From Frigoribacterium sp. PhB24 (GTDB lineage: Bacteria; Actinomycetota; Actinomycetes; Actinomycetales; Microbacteriaceae), in assembly GCF_003755185.1 (NCBI RefSeq), contig NZ_RKIC01000009.1, positions 682,001-746,000 of the forward strand: DNA of 64,000 nt, in the 5' to 3' direction. The notes below the pieces were generated by a model. It worked only from the letters and a program-made list of their open reading frames with translations. It did no database searches and had not been told where the DNA came from. A program made the position numbers and the translations under genes. This document shows positions 53,201-63,283 of the stretch, in pieces. Each line of letters starts with the position of its first letter. Positions within the stretch are counted from its first letter, which is position 1.

Positions 53201-54637
53201 TCACCAGCTGACGGGGAGCGCCTTGCCCTCTTCGTAACCGGCCGCCGACTGGACGCCGACGAGCGCGCGATCGGCGAACTCGGGGACGGAGGTCGCCCCG
53301 GCGTAGGTGAACGAGCTGCGGACGCCCGACGTGATCATGTCTAGGAGGTCTTCGAGGCCGGGTCGGAGCGGGTCGAGGTAGATCTTGGACGACGAGATGC
53401 CCTCGGCGAAGAGCGTCTTGCGGGCCAGCTCGTACGGGTCGAGGCGCTCGAAGCGACCGCGCACGGCCTTGGTCGAGGCCATGCCCCAGCTCTCTTTGTA
53501 GAGACCCCGCTCGTCGCTCGCCAGCTCACCCGGCGCCTCGATGGTGCCGGCGAACCACGAGCCGATCATCACCGACGACGCACCCGCCGCGAGGGCCAAC
53601 GCCACGTCGCGCGGGTACCGCACGCCGCCGTCGGCCCAGACGTGCGCGCCGAGGGCGCGAGCCGTGGCGGCCGTCTCGAGCACGGCCGAGAACTGGGGGC
53701 GACCGACGGCGGTCATCATGCGCGTGGTGCACATGGCGCCCGGTCCGACGCCCACCTTGACGATCGACGCGCCGGCCGCCACGAGGTGCCGGACGGCCTC
53801 TTCGGTGACGACGTTGCCCGCGACGATCGGCAGGCCCAGGTCGAGGGAGGACACCGCCTGCACGGCCCGGATCATGCCGTCCTGGTCGCCGTGCGCCGTG
53901 TCGATCACGAGCACGTCGACACCCGCTGCGGCGAGCGCCCGGGCCTTGCCCGCGACGTCGCCGTTGATTCCGATGGCCGCGGCGACCCGCAGGCGACCGT
54001 CGGCGTCGACGGCGGGCTGATAGATCGTCGACCGCAAGGCGCTCTTGCGGCTCACCGTGCCGACGACCTGACCGTGCCGGAGCACGGGGGCGAAGTGGAT
54101 GTCGGCCGCGACCATGCGGTCGAACGCGTCGCGTGGGCTGTCGACGTCGTCGGCGTCGAGCGAGGTCAGGGCCCCGTGCAGCAGGTCGCCGAGCACGGCG
54201 TCACGCGGGGCCGTGGCCAGACGCGAGGTGGCGATGCAGCCCAGGTAGGCACCCGTGCCGTCGTGCAGCACGATGCCGTGACCCTCGACCGCCGGGACGA
54301 CGGAGAGCGCCTGCTCGACGGTCTGCGCCGCGTCGAGCGAGTACGGCGTGTCGTAGTCGACGGGCTGGGCCTTGACCCAGCGGATGGCCGCGTCGAGGTC
54401 TTGCAGGTGCATGTCCTGCGGCAGCACGCCGAGGCCGCCGCGCCGGGCCAGGGTCGCCGCGAGGCGCGGGCCCGTGACCGAGTTCATGTTGGCCGATACG
54501 ATCGGGATCGTGGCTCCGGTGCCGTCGCCCGGGGCGAGGGACACGTCGAGCCTGCTGGTGATCGACGACCGGCTCGGGACGAGGAACACGTCGGAGTAGG
54601 TCAGATCGTGCGTGGGGGTCGTCTCGTAGAACCGCAT
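53201..54637 (-). CDS. guaB1: GuaB1-family IMP dehydrogenase-related protein (GMP reductase-like)
   Basis: 478 residues, IMPDH/GMP-reductase TIM barrel with an inserted CBS pair (about 95-205). Catalytic Cys303 is in GVGPGAMCTTRM; the MN of SANMNSVTG and IDTAHGDQDGMIRAV are typical. Mycobacterial GuaB1 with the same CBS architecture is a GMP reductase, so GMP-to-IMP conversion is the best guess. ATG 54637 (MRFYETTPTHDLTYSD) opens the barrel. It is divergent from kgd (122 bp apart). Confidence 0.9.
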   Translation of the reverse strand: MRFYETTPTHDLTYSDVFLVPSRSSITSRLDVSLAPGDGTGATIPIVSANMNSVTGPRLAATLARRGGLGVLPQDMHLQDLDAAIRWVKAQPVDYDTPYSLDAAQTVEQALSVVPAVEGHGIVLHDGTGAYLGCIATSRLATAPRDAVLGDLLHGALTSLDADDVDSPRDAFDRMVAADIHFAPVLRHGQVVGTVSRKSALRSTIYQPAVDADGRLRVAAAIGINGDVAGKARALAAAGVDVLVIDTAHGDQDGMIRAVQAVSSLDLGLPIVAGNVVTEEAVRHLVAAGASIVKVGVGPGAMCTTRMMTAVGRPQFSAVLETAATARALGAHVWADGGVRYPRDVALALAAGASSVMIGSWFAGTIEAPGELASDERGLYKESWGMASTKAVRGRFERLDPYELARKTLFAEGISSSKIYLDPLRPGLEDLLDMITSGVRSSFTYAGATSVPEFADRALVGVQSAAGYEEGKALPVSW

Positions 54638-54759
54638 GGGTCCACGGTAATCCCTGTGAGTCGTCCCGCCGAGGTCGAGCCGTTTGCGCTTAAGCTGGGC
54701 GAGGTGGGCGTCGCTGCCCACGCACTGATCAACAATCAACGGAGAGTGGGCGATCGGCT

Positions 54760-57700
54760 GTGTCAAGCCACGTGACCGGTACAACTGACGACGGCGCTGC
54801 GGCGGAGTTCGGGGCCAACGAGTGGCTCGTCGACGAGCTCTACGAGCAGTGGGTGGTCGACAAGAACTCGGTCGACGAATCGTGGTGGCCGATCCTCGAG
54901 GCCTACACGCCGCCCGAGGGCGGGTCCGCCCCCGTGTCGCCCGCCGCGCCGTCCGTCGAGACCGCACCTGCGCCTTCTGCGTCGTCGAGCGGTGACGCGC
55001 CCGCGGCCGAGGCCGCCGCGCCCGCCGCCGGGGCCGCAGGCCAGAAGGCCGCCGCGCGCACCACCTCGGTCGAACCGGCGGCGAAGCCGATCCCGGCCCA
55101 GGTGCCCGACAAGGCCAAGGCGAAGCCCGCGACGCCCGGCGAGCAGCCCACGCCCGAGGCCGAGAACGTCGTCTCGCCGCTGCGTGGCATGGCCAAGTCG
55201 CTCGCGACCAACATGGACGCCAGCCTCACGGTGCCCACCGCGACGAGCGTCCGCACGATCCCGGCGAAGCTGATGATCGACAACCGCATCGTCATCAACA
55301 ACCACCTCAAGCGCGCACGCGGCGGCAAGGTGTCGTTCACGCACCTCATCGGCTGGGCCCTGGTGCAGGCGCTCAAAGAGTTCCCGAGCCAGAACGTCTA
55401 CTACGACGAGGTCGACGGCAAGCCGTCGGTCGTCACGCCGGCTCACGTCAACCTCGGCCTCGCGATCGACATCCCGAAGCCCGACGGCACCCGCGCCCTG
55501 CTCGTGCCCGGCATCAAGAAGGCCGAAGAGATGCACTTCGGCGAGTTCCTTACCGCCTACGAGGACATCGTCAAGCGTGCTCGCGACAACAAGCTCGCGG
55601 CCGCCGACTTCCAGGGCAACACGATCTCGTTGACCAACCCGGGCGGCATCGGCACCGTGCACAGCGTGCCGCGCCTGATGAAGGGCGCGGGGGCCATCAT
55701 CGGCGCCGGCGCGCTCGACTACCCGGCCGAGTTCCAGGGTTCGGCCTCGAAGACGCTCGTCGAACTGGGCATCGGCAAGACCATCACGCTGACCAGCACC
55801 TACGACCACCGTGTGATTCAGGGCGCGGGCTCCGGTGAGTTCCTCAAGAAGGTGCACGAACTGCTGATCGGGCAGCGCGGCTTCTACGAGGACATCTTCG
55901 CGGCGCTGCGCATCCCGTACGAGCCGATCCACTGGAACGCCGACATCAACGTCAACCTGGCCGAGCGCGTCAGCAAGACGGCCCGCGTCCAAGAGCTGAT
56001 CAACAGCTACCGGGTCCGCGGCCACCTGATGGCCGACATCGACCCGCTCGAGTACCGCCAGCGCACGCACCCCGACCTGGCCATCGAGAGCCACGGGCTC
56101 ACCTTCTGGGACCTCGACCGCGAGTTCGTCACCGGTGGCCTGGGTGGCCGGACGCACGCCCTGCTGCGCGACATCCTCGGCATCCTGCGCGACTCGTACT
56201 GCCGCACCATCGGCGTCGAGTACATGCACATCCAAGATCCCGCCCAGCGCACGTGGATTCAAGAGCACCTCGAGGTGCCGTACACGAAGCCCTCGCACGA
56301 CGAGCAGATGCGCATCCTGGCCAAACTCAACGAGGCCGAGGCCTTCGAGACCTTCCTGCAGACGAAGTACGTCGGCCAGAAGCGCTTCAGCCTCGAAGGT
56401 GGCGAGTCCACCATCTCGCTGCTCGACACGGTCATGCAGCACGCCGCCCGCGAGGGTCTCGACGAGGTCGCGATCGGCATGGCCCACCGCGGCCGCCTCA
56501 ACGTGCTGACGAACATCGCCGGCAAGACGTACGGCCAGATCTTCCGCGAGTTCGAGGGCACGCAAGACCCCAAGACCGTCCAGGGGTCGGGCGACGTCAA
56601 GTACCACCTCGGCACCGAGGGCGAGTTCACCAGTGCCGTCGGCGAGACCATCCCCGTGTACCTGGCCGCGAACCCGTCGCACCTCGAGGCCGGCGACGGC
56701 GTGCTCGAGGGCATCGTGCGCGCCAAGCAAGACAGGGGGACGGCCGGTGCGTTCAGCACCCTGCCCATCCTGATCCACGGCGACGCGGCCATGGCCGGGC
56801 AGGGCGTCGTGGTCGAGACGCTGCAGATGTCGCAGCTGCGCGGTTACCGCGTGGGCGGCACCATCCACGTCGTCATCAACAACCAGGTGGGCTTCACGAC
56901 GCCGCCGTCCGAGTCGCGCACGTCGGTGTACTCGACCGACGTCGCCAAGACGATCCAGGCGCCGATCTTCCATGTGAACGGCGACGACCCCGAGGCCGTG
57001 GCCCGTGTCGCCGAGCTCGCGTTCTCGTACCGTCAGCAGTTCAAGCGCGATATCGTCATCGACCTCGTCTGCTATCGCCGACGCGGCCACAACGAGGGCG
57101 ACGACCCCTCGATGACCCAGCCGCTGATGTACAACCTCATCGAGCAGAAGCGTTCGGTGCGCACCCTCTACACCGAGGCCCTCGTCGGCCGCGGCGACAT
57201 CACGCAAGACGAGTACGACGGCGCCCACCGCGACTTCCAGGACCGTCTCGAGCGCGCCTTCGCCGAGACGCACGCCGCGCAGACCGGCTCGATCCCGGTC
57301 GTCACGAGCGACGACGGCGACGTCGCCGACCTCGAACGGCCCGCCGCCCAGCAGGACGACGCCCGGGGCGAGCCCGAGAGCACGGGCGTCTCGCTCGAGC
57401 TCGTGCACGACATCGGCGACGCCCACGACAACCCGCCGGCCGGGTTCTCGGTGCACCCGAAGCTTCAGCAGCTGCTCAAGAAGCGCGTCGACATGAGCCG
57501 CAACGGCGGCATCGACTGGGCCTTCGCCGAGCTGCTCGCCTTCGGCTCGCTGCTGACCGAGGGCACCCCCGTGCGCCTCGCGGGGCAGGACAGCCGGCGT
57601 GGCACCTTCGTGCAGCGACACTCGGTGCTGCACGACCGCGAGAACGGCCAGGAGTGGCTGCCGCTGCAGAACATCGCCGACGACCAGGCGAAGCTCTGGA

Positions 57701-58533
57701 TCTACGACTCGCTGCTCAGCGAGTACGCGGCCATGGCCTTCGAGTACGGCTACTCGGTCGAACGGGCCGACGCGCTCGTGCTGTGGGAAGCCCAGTTCGG
57801 CGACTTCAGCAACGGTGCCCAGACCGTCATCGACGAGTTCATCTCGTCGGCCGAGCAGAAGTGGGGCCAGCGGTCCAGCGTCGTGCTGCTGCTGCCGCAC
57901 GGCTACGAGGGCCAGGGCCCCGACCACTCGTCCGCCCGCATGGAGCGCTTCCTGCAGCTCTGCGCCGAGGACAACATGACGATCGCGCGGCCGTCGACGC
58001 CCGCGTCGTACTTCCACCTGCTGCGTCGTCAGGCCTACGCCCGCCCGCGTCGTCCGCTCGTGGTCTTTACCCCGAAGGCCATGCTGCGACTGCGTGGAGC
58101 GACCAGCGGGGTCGACGCGTTCACCACGGGTCGCTTCGAGCCGGTGCTCGACTGCACGCGGGTGACCGAGCCCGAGTCCACGAAGCGCGTCGTGCTGCAC
58201 AGCGGCAAGATCCACTACGACCTCTCGACCGAGCTCGACAAGCGTGGCGTCCAGAACGACGTCGCTCTGGTCCGCCTCGAGCAGCTCTACCCGCTGCCGC
58301 TCGACGAGATCCGTCGCGTGCTCGACCGCTACCCGTCGGCCGAGCTGGTCTGGGCGCAAGAAGAGCCCGAGAACCAGGGAGCCTGGCCGTTCGTCGTGCT
58401 CGAGCTGCAGAAGCACCTCGACCGACAGATCCGTGTCGCCTCACGTCCCGCGTCGGCCTCGCCGGCCGCCGGGTCGAACAAGGCGAGCGCGGTGCAGCAA
58501 GCGGCCCTGATCGCCGAGGCGCTCGACCTGTAG
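54760..58533 (+). CDS. kgd: Multifunctional 2-oxoglutarate decarboxylase/dehydrogenase (Kgd)
   Basis: 1257 residues from GTG 54760. Order: short E1-type N-terminus (ANEWLVDELYEQWVVDKNSVDESWW), an Ala/Pro-rich linker, an E2 acyltransferase-like domain (about 140-365; catalytic DHRVIQGAGSGEFL) and the full E1 TPP domain (about 400-1257; GMAHRGRLNVLTNIAGK, GDAAMAGQGVVVETLQMSQLRGY, and the C-terminal GLEGQGPDHSSARMERFLQL-like segment). This fused KGD/SucA layout is typical of actinobacteria, where it feeds the TCA cycle (also giving succinic semialdehyde). A 517-bp repeat-rich spacer follows. Confidence 0.95.
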   Translation: MSSHVTGTTDDGAAAEFGANEWLVDELYEQWVVDKNSVDESWWPILEAYTPPEGGSAPVSPAAPSVETAPAPSASSSGDAPAAEAAAPAAGAAGQKAAARTTSVEPAAKPIPAQVPDKAKAKPATPGEQPTPEAENVVSPLRGMAKSLATNMDASLTVPTATSVRTIPAKLMIDNRIVINNHLKRARGGKVSFTHLIGWALVQALKEFPSQNVYYDEVDGKPSVVTPAHVNLGLAIDIPKPDGTRALLVPGIKKAEEMHFGEFLTAYEDIVKRARDNKLAAADFQGNTISLTNPGGIGTVHSVPRLMKGAGAIIGAGALDYPAEFQGSASKTLVELGIGKTITLTSTYDHRVIQGAGSGEFLKKVHELLIGQRGFYEDIFAALRIPYEPIHWNADINVNLAERVSKTARVQELINSYRVRGHLMADIDPLEYRQRTHPDLAIESHGLTFWDLDREFVTGGLGGRTHALLRDILGILRDSYCRTIGVEYMHIQDPAQRTWIQEHLEVPYTKPSHDEQMRILAKLNEAEAFETFLQTKYVGQKRFSLEGGESTISLLDTVMQHAAREGLDEVAIGMAHRGRLNVLTNIAGKTYGQIFREFEGTQDPKTVQGSGDVKYHLGTEGEFTSAVGETIPVYLAANPSHLEAGDGVLEGIVRAKQDRGTAGAFSTLPILIHGDAAMAGQGVVVETLQMSQLRGYRVGGTIHVVINNQVGFTTPPSESRTSVYSTDVAKTIQAPIFHVNGDDPEAVARVAELAFSYRQQFKRDIVIDLVCYRRRGHNEGDDPSMTQPLMYNLIEQKRSVRTLYTEALVGRGDITQDEYDGAHRDFQDRLERAFAETHAAQTGSIPVVTSDDGDVADLERPAAQQDDARGEPESTGVSLELVHDIGDAHDNPPAGFSVHPKLQQLLKKRVDMSRNGGIDWAFAELLAFGSLLTEGTPVRLAGQDSRRGTFVQRHSVLHDRENGQEWLPLQNIADDQAKLWIYDSLLSEYAAMAFEYGYSVERADALVLWEAQFGDFSNGAQTVIDEFISSAEQKWGQRSSVVLLLPHGYEGQGPDHSSARMERFLQLCAEDNMTIARPSTPASYFHLLRRQAYARPRRPLVVFTPKAMLRLRGATSGVDAFTTGRFEPVLDCTRVTEPESTKRVVLHSGKIHYDLSTELDKRGVQNDVALVRLEQLYPLPLDEIRRVLDRYPSAELVWAQEEPENQGAWPFVVLELQKHLDRQIRVASRPASASPAAGSNKASAVQQAALIAEALDL

Positions 58534-59050
58534 ACGCCCACCGCCCGGACGACCGTGGCCGCTCGTCCCCGCCTCGTCTCTCATCTCTCGTCTCCGTCTC
58601 CGTCGCCGACGTCGCGCGTCGGCAACTCAGGGCTCCTGTCGCCGCGCCGCCCGACCACCGCCCGATCCTCGACCGTTCTCCTGAGTCGCCGACACGCGCC
58701 CGACCACGCCCGCAGGCACGTTCGCTCCCGCGCCGACACTCCGAGCCGAACTCGGCCCGGGCCCTTGTTTCGGCCCTGCTGTCGGCAACTCAGGACTCCT
58801 GCACGCGCAGTACCCCTCAGACCGCCGCCCGACGACACCAGCCAGGAGTTGCCGACGTACGCCCCCGCGACACGCGCCCCGCGACCTGTGACCTGGGACG
58901 TCGGCGGCAGCGCAGGGGCGGTGGCTCGGAAGCATGTGCGCGTCCGGGCATGTTCACACGAAGCGCAACGGGAGTCCTGAGTCGACGACCGCGGGCGGCA
59001 GGTTCAGCCCACGGTGATGCCGCTGTCGCGGCGGCAGGAAACCGCGGCGG
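58534..59050. repeat. 517-bp spacer with five copies of a GTCGGCAACTCAGGACTC-type repeat
   Basis: Copies, by eye: 58618-58640 (plus), 58678-58693 (minus, GTCGGCGACTCAGGAG), 58781-58801 (plus, GTCGGCAACTCAGGACTCCT at 58781-58800), 58843-58856 (minus, shorter) and 58971-58988 (minus, GTCGTCGACTCAGGACTC). The orientations alternate, so neighbouring copies can pair as hairpins. No gene is recognisable. Confidence 0.7.
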
Positions 59051-59491
59051 TCAGATCAGCTTCGAGTAGCGGACGCCGGCCTCGTGGTACCCGCGCTTGC
59101 GGTAGAAGCGGTTGGCCGAATCCGTGGCCGCGGCCGAGACCGCGTTGAGCACCCGCGCCCGGTGCCCCCGGGCCCAGGCTTCGAAGTGCCCGAGCAGGTA
59201 CGAGCCGACGCCGTCACGTCGGGCTTCGGCGGACACGACGAGCAGCAACAGCTCGGCCGTCGGCGCGTCGTCGTTGTAGGCCCACACGACGTGACCGCCG
59301 GCCACCGCCGTGATGCGCCCCTCGTCACCGCGCACGACCCACGTCTCGTGCCCCGCGTCGGCCGTCAGCCGCGCCAGGCGGGTCGACAGCACGTCGGTGT
59401 CGAGCGTGTAGCCCAGCAGTCCGATCAACGACACGAGGTCGTCGAGGTCGCTGGTGGTCGGGATGCCGAGGGGCTGCACCGGTGCGGTCAT
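59051..59491 (-). CDS. GNAT-family N-acetyltransferase
   Basis: 146 residues. GNAT domain with ELLLLVVSAEARRDGVGSYLLGHF (motif A, acetyl-CoA binding R/QxxGxG form ARRDGVG) and a C-terminal RFYRKRGYHEAGVRYSKL typical of the family. The substrate is unknown. ATG 59491. It lies 59 bp from rsrA on the same strand but probably in its own unit. Confidence 0.85.
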   Translation of the reverse strand: MTAPVQPLGIPTTSDLDDLVSLIGLLGYTLDTDVLSTRLARLTADAGHETWVVRGDEGRITAVAGGHVVWAYNDDAPTAELLLLVVSAEARRDGVGSYLLGHFEAWARGHRARVLNAVSAAATDSANRFYRKRGYHEAGVRYSKLI

Positions 59492-59550
59492 GCCACGACG
59501 CTAGCGCAGGCGCTCGACGTGTGACGACCGGGTGCGCCTGGTGGCCGGGG

Positions 59551-59796
59551 CTAGCGGTGGGCGGACTGCAACTCGCGGAGCCGGGCCAGCACGGTGGCCC
59601 GCAGGTCTTCGGGTGCCGTCTCGCGGCAGGCGCGCTGGACCGCCTCGGTCAGCACGACGCCGACCTCGTGCTCGCCCGAGCAGTCGGAGCAGTTCGCCAT
59701 GTGCTCGCGGATGTCGGCCGCGTCCTCGCGGCACAACTCGTTGTGCAGGTAGTCCTCGAGCTCTGCCTTGGCCTTGGTGCAACCGCAGTCGGTCAT
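59551..59796 (-). CDS. rsrA: RsrA-like zinc-containing redox anti-sigma factor
   Basis: 81 residues with a ZAS zinc motif: Cys6, His32, Cys36, Cys39 have the same spacing as Cys11, His37, Cys41, Cys44 of Streptomyces RsrA (26, 4 and 3 residues). Other thiols are at Cys4 and Cys22. RsrA binds and inactivates sigma-R until a disulfide forms. Its ATG 59796 overlaps the sigma stop (ATGA), so the two are co-translated, as expected of a toxin-antitoxin-like stoichiometric pair. Confidence 0.9.
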   Translation of the reverse strand: MTDCGCTKAKAELEDYLHNELCREDAADIREHMANCSDCSGEHEVGVVLTEAVQRACRETAPEDLRATVLARLRELQSAHR

Positions 59797-60539
59797 TTCT
59801 TTCCGCCCTTCGACGAGCCGGCGGGCACGGCGATGCCACGATCGCGTGCGTAGTCGGCGAGGAGTTCACGGAGCAGGCGACGGCCGCGGTGCAGGCGGCT
59901 CATCACGGTGCCCACGGGGGTCTTCATGATGTCGGCGATCTCTTGGTACGAGAAGCCTTCGACGTCGGCGAAGTACACGGCCATGCGGAAGTCCTCGGGG
60001 ACCTTCTGCAGGGCGTCCTTCACGGCACTGTCGGGGAGGTGGTCGATCGCCTCGGCCTCGGCCGAGCGCGTCGAGCCGGAGGCGCGGGTCGCCGACTCGG
60101 CGCCGCCCATCTGCCAGTCCTCGAGTTCGTCGATCGTGCCCTGGTAGGGGTCGCGCTGCTTCTTGCGGTACGTGTTGATGAACGTGTTGGTCTGGATGCG
60201 GTACAGCCAGGCCTTCAGGTTGGTGCCCTGCTGGAACTGCGCGAACGCCGCGTACGCCTTGACGAACGTCTCTTGCACGAGGTCGCTGGCGTCGGCCGGG
60301 TTGCGCGTCATGCGCATGCCCGCGGCGTAGAGCTGGTCCATGAAGGGGAGCGCCTGCTCTTCGAACAGGGCGCGCTTCTCAGCGTCGGCGTCGACGGCCT
60401 CGAGGGCGGCGTCGACGTCGGCCTCGGTCGGTTCGACGGCGGCATCGGTCGGTGTGGGCTCGTGGCCCTCGGGGGTGCTCATCAGGGCCGATTCTAGTTC
60501 GGCGACGGTGATTTCCCTCGGTGCGAGTGCGACAGGCAC
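59793..60539 (-). CDS. sigR: ECF sigma factor, SigR/SigH (redox) group
   Basis: 248 residues from GTG 60539, which is preceded by GGAGG (4-nt spacing). Sigma-2: [46 protein letters not shown], the standard SigR/SigH segment; sigma-4: [45 protein letters not shown]. The start is uncertain: ATG 60482 (229 aa) has no Shine-Dalgarno, and ATG 60563 (256 aa) would be near-leaderless. A longer isoform (like sigma-R' in Streptomyces) is possible. Controls thiol-oxidative stress genes; operon with rsrA. Confidence 0.92.
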   Translation of the reverse strand: MPVALAPREITVAELESALMSTPEGHEPTPTDAAVEPTEADVDAALEAVDADAEKRALFEEQALPFMDQLYAAGMRMTRNPADASDLVQETFVKAYAAFAQFQQGTNLKAWLYRIQTNTFINTYRKKQRDPYQGTIDELEDWQMGGAESATRASGSTRSAEAEAIDHLPDSAVKDALQKVPEDFRMAVYFADVEGFSYQEIADIMKTPVGTVMSRLHRGRRLLRELLADYARDRGIAVPAGSSKGGKK

Positions 60540-60573
60540 AGGTCCTCCAGGTTCTTGCTGCATTACTGTGGTG

Positions 60574-60599
60574 AACCGATGCAGGTGTACAGGTATTCC
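60574..60599 (-). promoter_or_regulatory. Sigma-R-type autoregulatory promoter of sigR-rsrA
   Basis: On the minus strand, GGAAT (60595-60599) is followed after exactly 18 nt by GTT (60574-60576), the sigma-R consensus GGAAT-N18-GTT. Transcription would begin around 60566, giving a 5' region that includes the GGAGG before GTG 60539. The -35 lies inside the first codons of aroA. Confidence 0.8.
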
Positions 60600-61994
60600 G
60601 GGCCCGAGTTCTCCCCCTACGGCGACGGAAAGGTTCCCGAGGTCGACGAGGGTCGCTGGGTCGCGCCCACCGCCTCCGGGCCGCTGCGCGCCTCCACGTC
60701 CCTGCCCGGGTCGAAGTCGCTGACGAACCGCGAACTGGTGCTCTCGGCGCTGGCGTCGTCGTCGTCGACGTTGCGCCTGCCACTGCACTCCCGCGACACG
60801 GCGCTCATGATCGAGGCGCTCAAGGCGTTGGGCACGACGGTCGCCGAGTTCCCGTCCGACTCCCCCTTCGGGCCCGACCTGGTCGTCACGCCCGGCGAGC
60901 TGCAGGGCGGCGCCACGATCGACTGCGGCCTGGCCGGCACGGTCATGCGGTTCTTGCCCCCGGTCGCGGCGCTCGCGCTCGGACCGGTCACGTTCGACGG
61001 TGACGCCGGTGCCCGCAAGCGCCCGATGCGCACCACGATCGAGGCCCTCCGTGCTCTCGGCGTCGAGGTGAACGACGACGGCCGGGGCATGTTGCCGTTC
61101 AGCCTCTACGGCACCGGCGAGGTCGAGGGCGGCGCCGTCGAGATCGACGCCTCGGCCTCGAGCCAGTTCGTCTCGGGTCTGCTGCTCTCGGCGCCCCGCT
61201 TCGAGCGCGGCCTCACGCTGACGCACACCGGCGAACGCCTGCCGAGCCTGCCGCACATCGAGATGACGATCGACGCGCTCGCGCGGCGTGGGGTCGAGGT
61301 CGAGTCGCCCACCGCCGGCACCTGGGTCGTCCCGCCGACCGCGATCGCAGGGCGTGAGGTCGTCATCGAGCCCGACCTGTCGAACGCGGCGCCGTTCCTC
61401 GTGGCCGCCCTCGTCGCCGGGGGGACCGTCTCGATCGCGCACTGGCCGGCCGACACCACCCAGGTCGGAGCCGACCTGATCGACCTGCTGCCGCTCTGGG
61501 GGGCGACCGTCACGCTCGACGACGACACCCTCACCGTCGACGGCGGAGTCGGCCTCGTCGGCGGCGGCTCGCTGCCCGGCGTCGACGTCGACCTCTCGCG
61601 GGGCGGCGAACTCGCCCCCGCGCTGGTCGCCCTCGCCGCCCTCGCGTCGGGTCCCAGCACGATCACCGGCATCGGTCACCTGCGTGGTCACGAGACGGAC
61701 CGGCTCGCGGCCCTCGCGGCCGAGATCAACGCCCTGGGAGGCGCGGTGACCGAGCTCGAGGACGGCCTGCGCATCGAGCCGTCCCCGTTGCACGCGGGCC
61801 AGTGGCGCACCTACGAGGACCACCGCATGGCGACCGCCGCGGCGATCATCGGCCTCGCGGTCGAGGGGGTCGAGCTCGACGACGTCCGCGTCGTGGCCAA
61901 GACGCTGCCGCAGTTCGTCGAGCTGTGGGACGAGATGCTCGGCCGGGCCGTCCACCAGAGCCCCGCCGACATCGACCTGCTCGGGTTCCTCTAG
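60579..61994 (+). CDS. aroA: 3-phosphoshikimate 1-carboxyvinyltransferase (EPSP synthase)
   Basis: 471 residues. Shikimate-pathway enzyme: shikimate-3-phosphate plus PEP to EPSP. Active-site segments: [18 protein letters not shown] (Lys-Ser), [18 protein letters not shown] (LPAGT-like), [21 protein letters not shown], and [13 protein letters not shown] near the C-terminus. ATG 60579 (MQVYRYSG); the TTG at 60555 would add eight residues. Divergent from sigR and followed by rsgA (52 bp), the conserved actinobacterial neighbourhood. Confidence 0.95.
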   Translation: MQVYRYSGPEFSPYGDGKVPEVDEGRWVAPTASGPLRASTSLPGSKSLTNRELVLSALASSSSTLRLPLHSRDTALMIEALKALGTTVAEFPSDSPFGPDLVVTPGELQGGATIDCGLAGTVMRFLPPVAALALGPVTFDGDAGARKRPMRTTIEALRALGVEVNDDGRGMLPFSLYGTGEVEGGAVEIDASASSQFVSGLLLSAPRFERGLTLTHTGERLPSLPHIEMTIDALARRGVEVESPTAGTWVVPPTAIAGREVVIEPDLSNAAPFLVAALVAGGTVSIAHWPADTTQVGADLIDLLPLWGATVTLDDDTLTVDGGVGLVGGGSLPGVDVDLSRGGELAPALVALAALASGPSTITGIGHLRGHETDRLAALAAEINALGGAVTELEDGLRIEPSPLHAGQWRTYEDHRMATAAAIIGLAVEGVELDDVRVVAKTLPQFVELWDEMLGRAVHQSPADIDLLGFL

Positions 61995-62046
61995 GCGCCG
62001 GGCCGACGACGATGAGCGGGGCACGGTCGACGATGGGCGGAACGCG

Positions 62047-63177
62047 ATGAGCTGGTGGAGCGACGGCGACGACGCCGACGACGAGCGCGACTACGGCGAG
62101 TACGACGAGAGCTCGGTGCGGGTGCGCCCGAACCCCAAGGGCAACAAGCCGCGCACCAAGCAGCGGCCGGCCTACGCGAACGCCGAGGAGGGCGTCGTCT
62201 GGACGGTCGACCGTGGCCGCTACGGCGTCCTGATGGACGCGGGCACTCCCGACGAGCGTGAGATCACGACGGCCCGGGCGCGCGAACTCGGCAAGAAGAG
62301 CGTCGTGACCGGCGACCGGGTCGGCGTCGTCGGCGACACGAGCGGCTCCGAGGGGTCGCTCGCCCGGATCGTCAAGGTGCACGAGCGGTCCACCCTGTTG
62401 CGGCGCAGCGCCGACGACAGCGACGCCGTCGAGCGCGTCATCGTCGCCAACGCCGACCAGATGCTGATCGTCGTGGCCGCGGCCGACCCCGAGCCGCGCC
62501 CGCGCCTCGTCGACCGGTACATGGTCGCGGCGTTCGACGCGGGGGTCGAACCGATCCTCTGCATCACGAAGACCGACCTCGCCGACCCGGCGCCGTTCGC
62601 GGCGCACTTCTCGTGCTTCGACCTGCGCATCGTCACGACGACGTCGACCTCGTTCGACGAGGTCGCGCCCGGCGGGCAGGTCTCCCCCGCGCTCGACGAG
62701 CTGCGTGGTGTCCTCGACGGCCACGTCACGGTCACGGTCGGCCACTCGGGCGTCGGCAAGTCCACCCTCGTGAACGCGCTGACCGGGTCGCGACGCGAGG
62801 TGGGCGTGGTCAACGCCGTCACCGGGCGCGGGCGGCACACGTCGTCGTCGACGGTGTCGTTCAAGGTGCCGACGGGCGGCTGGATCGTCGACACCCCGGG
62901 TGTGCGGTCGTTCGGGCTCGGGCACGTCGACCCCGAGAACATCCTCAAGTCGTTCGCGGCGCACGCGATCCCGGCCGAGGGCGAACCGGTCGACGGCATC
63001 CCTCTGGCCGAGGCCCACGACTGGGAGATCGTCGACCGCGTCGAGGCCGGTGAGCTCGGCGACGTCGGCCGCGAACGGCTCGAGTCGCTGCAGTCGCTGC
63101 TCCAGTCCAAGGGCGGCGTGAGCGGTCGGGACCTCGCCGCGGCCGCCGACGACGCCCGCAGCGACGAGCTCGGCTAG
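62047..63177 (+). CDS. rsgA: Ribosome small-subunit-dependent GTPase A
   Basis: 376 residues. Circularly permuted GTPase (G4 before G1): OB-fold, G4 TKTD (174-177), G1 GHSGVGKST (232-240), G3 DTPG (282-285). The usual C-terminal zinc knuckle (C-x-C-x-H-x-C) is absent: the 90 residues after G3 contain no Cys. The highly acidic start ([18 protein letters not shown]) is unusual. It matures the 30S subunit. Follows aroA in the conserved aroA-rsgA order. Confidence 0.92.
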   Translation: MSWWSDGDDADDERDYGEYDESSVRVRPNPKGNKPRTKQRPAYANAEEGVVWTVDRGRYGVLMDAGTPDEREITTARARELGKKSVVTGDRVGVVGDTSGSEGSLARIVKVHERSTLLRRSADDSDAVERVIVANADQMLIVVAAADPEPRPRLVDRYMVAAFDAGVEPILCITKTDLADPAPFAAHFSCFDLRIVTTTSTSFDEVAPGGQVSPALDELRGVLDGHVTVTVGHSGVGKSTLVNALTGSRREVGVVNAVTGRGRHTSSSTVSFKVPTGGWIVDTPGVRSFGLGHVDPENILKSFAAHAIPAEGEPVDGIPLAEAHDWEIVDRVEAGELGDVGRERLESLQSLLQSKGGVSGRDLAAAADDARSDELG

Positions 63178-63216
63178 CGCACACCCGCGTCGTCCGGCGA
63201 CGGGCCGGACGTGCGC

Positions 63217-63283
63217 TGTCGTACCGCGTTCCGTGCAGCACACCGGGACTAGTCGCGGTGCCGTGCACGAAACGCGGTGCGAC
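63217..63283. repeat. Long imperfect inverted repeat after rsgA
   Basis: GTCGTACCGCGTTCCGTGCA (63218-63237, continuing to 63241) pairs with the right arm 63258-63283 (reverse complement GTCGCACCGCGTTTCGTGCA...) with few mismatches over about 24 bp. It probably terminates rsgA. An exact AGGAGGCGCG copy follows at 63291-63300. Confidence 0.6.

Noticed and set aside
54763-58416. 1217-codon open frame antisense to kgd
   Set aside because: It is the GC-rich shadow of kgd; the product is low-complexity and has no conserved domain, while the plus frame encodes the full known enzyme.
58534-59050. CRISPR array in the repeat-rich spacer
   Set aside because: Repeats are in alternating orientation with irregular spacing, unlike CRISPR, and no cas genes are nearby.
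59793-62024. 743-codon minus-strand frame extending SigR through aroA
   Set aside because: The extension is antisense to aroA; SigR starts at 60539 (or 60482).
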